From Sipunculus nudus (Eukaryota > Annelida > Sipuncula > Golfingiida > Sipunculidae), in contig CM049311.1 of NCBI GenBank assembly GCA_026874595.1, positions 17,695,676-17,759,675 of the forward strand: 64,000 nt of DNA, written 5' to 3'. The notes under the pieces are model-generated. The model had not been told where the DNA came from, searched no databases, and was given only the letters and a program-made list of their open reading frames with translations. The translations under genes and the position numbers were made by a program. Shown here in pieces: positions 11,344 through 22,900 of the stretch. How positions within the stretch are numbered: the first letter of the stretch is position 1; every line of letters starts with the position of its first letter.

Positions 11344-13815
11344 CTGGAAAAGAAATATTCAATAGCAAGTAACTCGGCAATGATCTGTGTTTCCTATAGA
11401 AAAAATATAGGAAATCGCATCATGTTAGAATACAAATATAAGGCATCTATCACAGTAAATAATAAGGGAATCAGTGTCAGAAATCCTAGCAAATGGTAGG
11501 GTTTTGGGCATGTTACACATGGCATACAGGCCTTATGCGAACCTGTGTAATGGAATATACAGGAGGTATAGTCTTTGACTGATAATCTGGTCATGACAGG
11601 TTGTTCCATATTTAAGGATACTGACCAGATTTTGGCAATCAGCTGAAGAAGGCTGCCATCTATACAACAGGTATTAATTTTTAAGAACAAATTTTTTCAT
11701 ACATTTTCTGTAATAATGTGTGTTTAACAGTGATATGATAATCAGTTTTAAACCAATATATCAAATTTATTAATGATGTAATTGGAAGGAAAAACAAAAT
11801 AAGATGCATTTTATTCATGACATAACCTTTACCTCTACATATGCATAAGATGGGTATGGGATAGGGGTGTGTCAATTAATTGATTATATTGATGATCGTT
11901 TTCTTTCATAAAAAATTACATCGATTGCAATTTTGCATTATTTATAACCATACAAATGTTTATGTATGCACATCCAAAGAAGTCATATTATCCAAATAAA
12001 ATATTCTCATTCTGTCAGAGATAAACAGGGAACATGCGGCATCAAAACATAACCTTGTGTAACAAAAGTGTCAACAACTTGGCCATTACCTTGAGCTTTC
12101 AGCATGATGTACAAGCCATACTGAATTTATTTTAGGTATAATTCTATACAGCTTATTCCATGGTATTATAGATGGTTAATAAAATAACTGATTAATAATT
12201 GATTACTGAATATGATTTTACAACTGATTTCTACCACTATACTTTGTTAAGTATGGATACCAATTATTTTGTGTGCTGCCATCGGTATGATATATAAGTG
12301 CAATTATCTCCCCCCCCCCAAAAGTTTTTTTAAGCTGATATATTAATATGTTTCATTACATTAAGAATAATTACAAATAACTAATGACTACAAAATTAGA
12401 ATACAGATATGTATTATTCATGAAATAATCTTAACCAAAATTTGGGTATGGACACCAATTATTTAAAATGCCTGAACAGCTGTCCTTATGTACATCTACT
12501 AACACTGTAACCATTTAATAGCGTTTTTAGACCAGTTACCTCACAAATTTTTCATTTTAAATGACTGTAACAATATTTTGGACATAATTAACCAGAGATT
12601 ATGAAAATCAATAATCTCTTGGAATGGTGTAATAAATGCTGATAAATATGTGCCATGTTAGATATTACTGCTTCTAACAGCTAATTATTATTGTAAAACA
12701 GCGTATTCACGTAGTATCTAAGAGTTGGTGGTGCAATAGCCCCTTTACAAAATAAAATCAGATTTCTTAGGATTTTTGTGAAAATATAGAGACAATTTAC
12801 CATTAATCAAACTTTACACCACACTTTAATTTCATGACCAAAATCTGGCATTTCTGAGGCGTAATGTGACAATGGTTGATTGCCACTCCCATCAGTTATA
12901 ATATAGATTCAACAAATAAGACATTCGTTGGTTAGCTGTCAAGATCTGTACCTGTGATGAGAGGACAGCCATGGAAAGTCAAAATAGCGATGTTTGGGCA
13001 AAACTGTGTGATGGCTTCAACTGCTTCATCAGTCAGGGCAGCACAACCATTGATGTGCAGCTCCTGAAAATAAAATATAAACCAGTACTAGTATATTAAA
13101 ACATTTGGGGAAGATGGTCTCCTTCAAGGGGTAACTGTACAGGACTCCACAAATATTACTACTTTATTTTCACAAATCTTTTCATGGTGTTATAAGGATA
13201 TATATTTTTATTTGCTAGGGATTTTGCTATCTCCCTCCCCCACCCCCTCCACTTCAATGATTCAACCCTTTGAGAGTTTCTTTCACCACCAAGAGAATTC
13301 TCAGAGAATAATAGTCCAATTCAGTCCCAAAATCAATCTGTTGTAATCCAAAAGTGAAGTTCTGGTAATAGTCGATCCAAAAGGAAAAATGAAGACTGAA
13401 TAAAAGCTGTTACAAAGTTTGAAGAATATCTGCAAGTGCTGCAATTATCGGAAAGGTCCACAAACTGACGACACTCTTCTGTGTCCGCTGGAATATTTCT
13501 CTCTCTCTCCTATCTGGGCTCTAGACACAGCCCCTATTTATAACTTTTTCACCTCAAGCCCAGAACTTTCCATTTCACGAACAATCCAAAGAACACAACA
13601 AGACACATGCGCTCATAGAGCGAGAATGGCCCAGAAAATTCCAGATTAGCACAAACACTGTGTCTTTACATGCCAGGTCAACCAGTATGATTACACTGAG
13701 CGCTGTGTCTCTACAGGCCATAGCAACGCCAAGGGCTTGAGCCTAACATGAATCAGAATGTCAACAGCGCAAAATAAAAGAGACACCTGTAACAATACAT
13801 ACATACACACATATA

Positions 13816-13902
<87 letters not shown>

Positions 13903-16900
13903 CACATACATATTTATGCATCAAATATATATTCCTGATTAAAAAAACTATTATTTGCATTAGACATTAACATGAAAAGGAGCAGATACAAACCACCAAT
14001 GTTTTCCCACAAGGTCCGTCCACCAGGCTGTATACCCCAATGTCAGTTACCTGTAATGAGAGTCAGAATGAGACATCCAAAGGTGTTGTCTGTAATCAAG
14101 ATAGCTGCCTCGACTAGGAGGGGATACATTCATTCTCTTTTGTGTTTGTATTTATGTGTGTTTTTTTCACAACATAACTCGCACAACAATGAATGGAATC
14201 TCATGAAACAGTAAGGGAATTTCAGGTATGGGCCATTTAAATGTTAAAACTAAAATTTATGTGAAATTTTAACAAACTGGAATGCCAATGATTCATCCCA
14301 GAGTTATGGATTATGCTTATCACACAGCCTATCACCTTCAGTTCACTGGTTTAGTCTTCAGAAAAAACTCTACGACAGCAATGAATTTAAACCAGTATTG
14401 GCATCAAAGATCAAAAGTATTCTCGATAGATGTGGATACTCATACATGTGGAACACCGGTCATGATGTTAATAAGAAATGGTTACAAAGGAGCATAGAGC
14501 TAAGACTTAATGATATCTGTAAGCAAAATTGGCATAATGAATTGGCAGAAAACAAACTGTGCCACAGTTATAGGATAATTAAGCAGGACTTTGGCTTTGA
14601 AAAGTATTTAAATACACTTAACCTCTCAGAGAGAAATGCCATGATTAAATTTCGGTGTGCAAATCACAAACTTCCATCTCATATTAGTCTTTTTAAACAA
14701 AAAAAACATTCTAGTCTATGCACATTATGTAATCTAAATACCCACGGTGATGAGTTTAATTATTTGTTTGAATGTACTGCCTTCAAGACGGAAAGATCCC
14801 GCCTAATACCAAAGTTTTACCTGACTAGACCAAACACCTTAAAAATGCATCTATTGTTCAATACTGAGGATCAATTACAACTATCAAACTTAGCTACATT
14901 TGCAAAGAAAATCATGTCAGCATTAAATTAAAAATATTACTGCACTTGTTACACCCAGGGAACATCCTATATATACACATTACAAATAATTGTTTTACCA
15001 TCTTAGTGTCAGTATTATTTTCAGATAGGTGTTCCTATCTTTATGCGGATGTTAGTATATTGGTATGTTGCATATTATCTTCTTTTTATACTTAGGTTAG
15101 AAATATGTGCTTTTGTCGTATATTGATTGTTATTGGTCATTCGATGACTACGTAAAATTTGTTTTATATCACATGTGATCTTGCCATGTAAGAATTTCTT
15201 TATAATGTATTACATGACTCTGTATACCCCCAAAGGGGTCCTTCTGAGTTGAATAAACTTCTAAACTGGTAAAATAAAATTCAGTTTTGATTCAATTAAA
15301 ATACACTAAAAGCTATTAGAGCTACCAGTATTGTTAAATATTTTATAAATACATTTCAAGTGTACTCAAAAATAAGCTGAATGTAGAGTGTTTTAAAATT
15401 ATAAATACCAAAAGCAACATTACTATAGGAGTTATCAGGCCAATATTCATGTACAATCGTTCCAAAGATGGTCTTTCTTACCTCTGATTTAGAGAAATCC
15501 AGACTTTTGAGGTATCTACAGTTTTGACCAAGTGCCATTAATGCTTGATCTGTGATCTGAGTACATCCCCCGATGTTGAAGTATCGGAGTTGGGGACAAT
15601 GTCTGGATAATGATATAACAGCCTCGTCTGTGATGTTCTGGCAACGTCGTAAATATACAACCTGGAGATATGGACAGCTTGCTGCTAAACTGGAGATTCC
15701 TTAAATGAAGAGAAATCATTTTCATTATCATTACTGCATATTCTCCATTATAAGCTGCATGTTTATTAAAGCCGCACCCAGACTTTTCCGTTCTTTGTCC
15801 ATGATGCACTTACTATCATCATTATCAGATTAAACTCCTAATGATAAAGCCTACAATATTAAAATATTTCTTGGTACATAAATTATAACATTGGGATCTG
15901 GTAGAATGGTCATGAGAGGAATTTATATAAAAATATATCCCATTTTACAATTCTTGTTAATTTAGGATTACTGTTTAAATGAACACCTATTAAACTAATT
16001 TTAAGTAATGAAAAATTATATCAAAGAAAGAGATTAATATAAGAATACTTAGGATAATCATTACCACATTTACAAATGTTTATCATGATAAAGTAACTAC
16101 AACTATCAAATGCATGAAATGAGCGATAGACATCATCATCCATTACCGTAATACACTATTTATACCAACAGTAACACTAATAGTATCAATAATGACTGTA
16201 ATCATAATAAAAACTATCAGCTGCATATTAGTGTTTTAATTTATCAAAGATAAGAGACAAATGAAGTGTTTATTTGTTGTAGGTGTAGTGTACCACAATA
16301 AATATAATACACTTTTCTGACATGTTGGAAATTAAAACGAACTTTATAAATACAAGACTACAACAGAAACCTTTAATTAGTAGCACTCTACTGGTGATTA
16401 CATCATGTACCTAATGAGGTGATGGAGGTGCGATAACCTTTGGCTGAGTTCAGGTCAATTTTTCGTAAAAGACGACACGTTTGGGCGATTATCTGCAGAC
16501 TGACGTCACTGACTTCACACTCACTGAGATCGAGCTCCCTCGCTTGTTTGTGCACCATCTACACACCAGAAAGATGTGAAGGAAAAATATGTAATTAGTA
16601 TTAAAAGGCATGCAAACTAATGGTCAAGTTAAAACGGTATATTAAAACAGAAATCCCTCATTCAGTGAGTTGAGGTTTTTTATTCAAGCTAAGTTAGCCA
16701 GCACCCACAAGGGGGAATAAATTTCATGGCTTGGACAGAACTTAAAAGGATTGTGTGTAAACTCATTTATTATAGGCTGTAATAAATTAATCATGCTCCA
16801 GGCTTTTAATTTTAAACACAGCAAGTTGAGTTGTCAAGTGCCTTATTAATGAGTAGAATTGCTGAATCAATTCTGATAAAGGTTAACCAAGATAAATCTC

Positions 16901-19900
16901 AGGAAAATTCACATATATAAGAGAGCAAATGGTGTTTTGTCAATTCAATACTCAATAAAGTAGTAAAAAATTAAGCTTTCTTTTCAATAAAAGAAATAAA
17001 TAATAACCAAGAGCACCGCAAAGCAGAGCATCCCATTGCATGGGGCATAATTAACATGGGTGTATTACACAGTGTGAAAATAAGGAGGGCAGCTCTCTGG
17101 CCTTGACCTTTGCTCCTGTGACCTCAAACTAAATAGGGTTCTTCATCCATGGTGGAGGAGCTATATTTGCAAGTTGAAAGATTTAAAACAACAATGGTCA
17201 AATGGTTTTGCTTAAAATGGGTCCAAAAGCTTTTTCAGAAGTGGGCAATGTGGCCCTGACCTTTGACCCTGTGACATCAAAATCGATAGGGTTATTCATC
17301 CATGGGTGGGTGAGCCATATTTGCAAGATGATAGGTTTGGTCAAACTGTTTGGCTTTAAATGGGTCCACAAGCCAATTCCAGACAAACAGACAAGTCTGA
17401 CAGACAGACGGACAGACGCAGGAAGGGAGGCGTTAAAAAATCCCCTTTGCAACTTTGTTGCGAGGGGATAATAATAGCTTTAACGTCGCCACATGCCACA
17501 ACAAACTTTATAGCTCAAACAGGGCTTTTGAGCAATGCAAGCATTCAAATAATAACTACTTAAATTGATTTGGAGGTCAAGAATCAATTATAGTTTAATC
17601 AAGGGGCGCAATAAAATGCATTCATTATTCTATGCATTATTACACCCCTAGCTTTTATCATGGGCAGTGTAAATACAAGTTACATTTTATCTCATTCAAC
17701 TTTCTTTATGCTGGAACAAATTTTGTTTAAGTCAAAAGGGTTATATTAAATTTGATGAGCATCAGCTTATCTTACAATTTTTCATTGGAATTTTACATAC
17801 AGATATCCATAACCACTACTACCGAGAGAAACAATGGAAATCAAATTAGTATAGACATAAAAAAACATCAAATTTAAACCATATCTGTAAACTCTATTAA
17901 AATAGTAAAGAATTTGGTTACAGTGGAGAAAACAATCTACTGGTAAGTTTACAGGTATCACTTGAAACTTTACAAGTTTAGCCAATTATAATTGTGTTTC
18001 CATGTGTGCATATATGGGTATGTGCATATATGTGTGAAAAAATAAAACTGTTTCCATGTGTGCATATATGCGTGAATTAGCAGAGATAAATACTGGTACA
18101 GTGGATCTATACGGCCTTCCAGAATAGAGATGCTAGATTAGTATCATTTTATTGGGATTGTAAACATAAGTCTAACTGAAGTTCACAAACTTTAATCAGC
18201 AGCTTAACAAATGGTGCTGCCCGACCAAGACTACGTTACTCACTGCAAGTGAAGTCAGAGCTTGATTGAGCCAGTCATAGGTCCTGGAAAATCTGGCACG
18301 TACTTGCTCCCTCAGCAACAACAAAGTTCAACAGATTGAGTCAGTTTTGGTTGATCCGAAATATTTAAGGTAAAAATAGAGGATACTGAAAGAGTTGTAT
18401 GTAGTCTGTATGGGTGGAGGAAACCGGAGAACCTGGAGAAAACCACCAGCCTTGGACAAGCATCTACAAAGCACTCTACAATGATATAGCCATGCCAGGT
18501 ATTGAACCCAATTCGCCAGTGGAGTGGGCCTGGCATTTTACCACTCAGCCATCCAGGCCCCAGGCATTAGAGTAAGTAGTAATGAACACACACACACCAG
18601 ATGGCAGTCCAATACACCACAGAAGCCCTGAGTTCAGGCAGATCCTTTGCATGAAAATCACTCCTGTCGTGATTTTCATATATATGCACATGCATATGTA
18701 TACACTGGCGGACACATAGAAACACTACAGTTATAAAATCACACAAGTGATTTTTTACCCATATATATGCATATACCTGCACATAGAAACACTGCTTTAC
18801 AAATACTCACATGCATGACATTCCTGTCTGTGATTAAGCCACGTTTACACATCAGTTGGAGAAGGCGGTCTTTCAGTGATGGCGGGAAAACAGCAACATT
18901 GTCCATGTGGGAGTCTATGTTCTTCACCACTTTGGCAATGCAGCTGAAATAAGGTAAATTGACATTCTCACCAATGTGATGCCATGTGTGTGTGTGTGTC
19001 TGCAAGATATCTGAAGAACAGTATAATGGATGTTATTGAAATCTGACATGTATACAGGCTGGTAAAGTGAAAACCTCCAAGTGATTAAATTGTTGTGTAA
19101 TTCCCAGCCTAAATAACTGCAGGATGAGTAATTTATTGTTTTATAGCATATTTGTTTATACTAGGATACAAAACGTGACCACATGGCAAACGTTTGAGTG
19201 CAAGTCATTAATTAATTCACAGAGGACAATGATGTCACTCAACATACTGTTTCCCTGAAAGGTGTCAGTAAATAAACATACAGCATGGGGGAAAATGACT
19301 GTCGTTCATTGTGCAGCAAATCCCCATGTCCAGGGATATTTTTCAATATATTTTCAAATAAAAATGTTCCCGTGAATCACACTGGCTAGTAAACATTTGA
19401 GGGCACCACCTATGAATGCAATCTTCTACACAGGCGTTGCGTCCTTATATTGGACGCTTTTTGATTTTTTCATTAAAATTTATTACCCATTATATCAAGT
19501 AAAATTAGTGAAGGTTATATCAAATCCATTGAAACAACAGCCATACTTTTTCATATTGACCTCTATCTTTACCTTTATTTCAGATCACAGAGAAAAATGT
19601 AACTCAGCTATAAGACTGATGGTTTGTTATATATTATCTTAACACAAAAAACAAAACCAATTTACTGGCTTCTTCTCCATGATGGTTTACCTGCTTCTGT
19701 TTGAACTTGGACACAAAACTGTGGTTAATGTCTCAGTAGTACCCCCTTCTAAAGCTACTTTGTTTTATTTCAAATGTGTAGTATTTGGCCATTAGCCGCC
19801 TGAATAATAACACTTATATCATCCCCCCATCAGTGCCCTTTTGTCTTTGGCACTGAGCTGATGACATAAAGGCCCACATGCATACCAAGCTGGGTCATGT

Positions 19901-22900
19901 TTTTTTTTCGTTTGGGGCCTTTTTGGATTTCCATACATTTTGCGTTCAATGCCCTGTTCTAACCCCAAAATAACTTGAAAGTTTCGCAGAATGGTTATGA
20001 AAGTGCTGAATGTCCCCCACAAAAACATTGGCCCTTCCATGGATTTGTTATGGGAATTCCTGGAAATAAAAATTTTGAGTTGTTCTGCCTTAGACTGGAT
20101 CAAGGCCTTTCACTTATCAAGTTACTGGCACATCAGATAAGCCTTCCTATATATCAGATATACATCATGGTTTTTCGAGTAATACAAATCCTGTAAGCTA
20201 AAGATCCCTGTTAATAATTAGCAAACAGGATGATGATGCATGTATTTGCCAAATTAATCTGTGAATTTATGCATCTTCACTGCATCCCAAGTTAATGCAA
20301 TTAAATACTCAATCATAAAACTACCGGGTACATGTTTACTTTACAAGTATAAATTCTCAAGCAGACATGGGGTCTATTACAGTTGTTCTATTACTATTAC
20401 TATTACTTTCAATTTCTGATATTACTATTACTATTACTATTACCACATTTTATCTTCTATTACTATTACTATTACTATTACTATTACTATTACTGGGCTA
20501 ACTATTACTATTATTATTACTTAAATTGAGGGAGGATTCTAGACCTCACGCAGCCATGAGTGCTATAAACTAGCACTACAATCACATTTAAATAAAATTA
20601 CAAGCACCTATATCATCCAGTTTCCTACACAATTTTCTTATACTGTGTCTGTCATTCTCAAGAAGCCTAAAGATACTGGAGACCTTAATTATTTCAGCTT
20701 CTTTAATTCTGTTTTTTTTTATATTTTGAGTCAAAATTACAAGATAATTGTATGAACTCTAAAATACATGTAATTTAAAAGCAGCCCATTGTAAAGGCCC
20801 TGGCATATGTAAAATATTGATTTATAATTATATGCATACTTGTACATTTTATATTATTTTCATTTATATTTCATATAAATGTATTTTAAAGTAAAACTTC
20901 TGTTTAGATTTAATCTTCTTTCTCATAGTTAATAAATAAAGATTTTCAGTGTAACTGAAAACTGTCTTGAGAAGAATTATTCATGATTATTGCATATTAA
21001 TTATTATTATTTAGTATCAAAGCTTACAATTAAGTCCTTTATGTATGTATCAGGAGAGGAATTAATGTAGGCCTGTGTCCTGTTTCCCAGTCCTAATAAA
21101 TATATCCAATAAATATACTGTTTATGTCAAAATTCTGGACAGAACCATAACTGGAGACAAAAGTACCCTATCTTCTCTGGTGTATATGTTCATTTAGATG
21201 TGATGCCCTGTTTTATACCATCACATAGTACATCTTGAGAGTGAACAGAGGTGTCATCCTAAATGGATGGGTTTCAGATAGACAGGTCAGATTTTTTCGA
21301 TCCCATCTGGACAGGTCCCAGTTGGACGGTTCCCAGTCAGACGCTCTATCAATAATGAATGGGTTTCAGAAATAATGAAACCTTCAATCCCTGGCTATTT
21401 TGTGTTTAATAAAGTCACATAAAAATAACATAGCTTCTCAGTGGACTTCTTCCAACTGGGACCTGTCTAACTGGGACCCATCCAAATGGGATCTTCTAAA
21501 TAGGACCTGTCCAACTGGCGCCCATCCAACGGACATGTAATCCTTTACAATAATGGTAGCATACATGGCTTTTATTCTTCAGGCATGCCCTTCTTCACTG
21601 CAGCAAAACCAGCAAAGGATAATGTAGGAATATGAAGTGATTTAAAGTTACATCAATTTTAAAACAAGTGACCAATGGGTCATGACGCTCAGCTGACAAG
21701 CATGACCTGTATTTAAAGCCTGATGGTATACCATATGATATCTGACCATACTTGGAAGATGGAAGGTTTGGGATGAAAAGTTTGAATTGAAATGCATCCA
21801 CAACTTTTTTCAAGAAGCTGGTCCTGTGACATTGACCTTTGACCTTAAGACCTAAATATCAAAAGGATTGTTCCTCTATTGACATGTAAGGTTTGAGATG
21901 ATTATTTTGGCCATAAGAATTAATTCTGGGAGGTGCAAACACAACCCGTAACTCAGAGAATATAGGCCACAGTGACCTAATTTCAGATCTGCAAGGAGAT
22001 CTTTTTAGAAAATCACTGAAACTGCACTGACAAAAGGATTTCTAAGGTGGCTAACTGGCAGACATAATGGATTTTTGACAAGTCTGACATTTGATATCAC
22101 ACATCCTCCGATAAGAGACCAAACTTGTAGCAAATTCTCCAAAGGATGTTACAGTAATGAATGTAACAATTCAAAAGCATTTTCAGGCCCTCATATTAGA
22201 TTTATAGATATGCAAATGTAAAAAGTGTAAGTCCAATATTTTTTATTATCACTCTGCTTTTCAATGGGATCAGCAGGGTAGGTAAACTGCAAAACCTGAA
22301 AGAAAAGAAATGCAGAAAGCATGACTAAAGGTCTTGTAATAAAAAAAAGCCATCCTAAATCCAGGTACACATCCACATATTATGAGAACAAACATTTGCT
22401 TTTATATCTGGTTATTTATATAAAAATATATCACTTAACAGGCTGATACAAAAGAGAGTCTTATTTCACCAGCATCACTCACAATTACAGCCACACAGTG
22501 AGATGTACCATAAACAATGGTTATATGTACAAGAAAAATAGAGATGGTCTACAAAATAAGTTACTGTGAACATCCCTGACCTATGACCTTTGCCTTTTGC
22601 CCACATGTCAACTGGATTCTTTCTAAATGATGGGTAACTACTAACCACTTGCATCTGGCCGGGTGTAATTACTTGGCAACCAATGAGTGAATAACTTAGA
22701 CCTGCAACCTTTAACCTCCTGACCAGCTGACCTCAAAATCAATTAGTTATTTCTTCATGCAAAAAGACCCATAAATATGAAGTTTAAATCACATTCAGTG
22801 ATGCATAGATGTGGCATATGTGACAGACTGAAGGTTTGGGTTAAACAGTTTCACTTGAAATATGTTCACAAGCATTTAGAACAATATTGTGACCTTGACC

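Noticed and set aside
13691-13970. Open frames rich in Ile-Tyr repeats
   Set aside because: Translation of the (TA)n microsatellite.
15516-15809. A 97-aa - strand open frame overlapping AMN1 exon 4
   Set aside because: It reads exon 4 in the wrong frame and runs across its splice acceptor into the intron.
18498-18551. A possible functional tRNA gene on the - strand
   Set aside because: A- and B-box-like sequences exist but stems do not pair well and the conserved SINE tail follows, so it is a tRNA-derived SINE.
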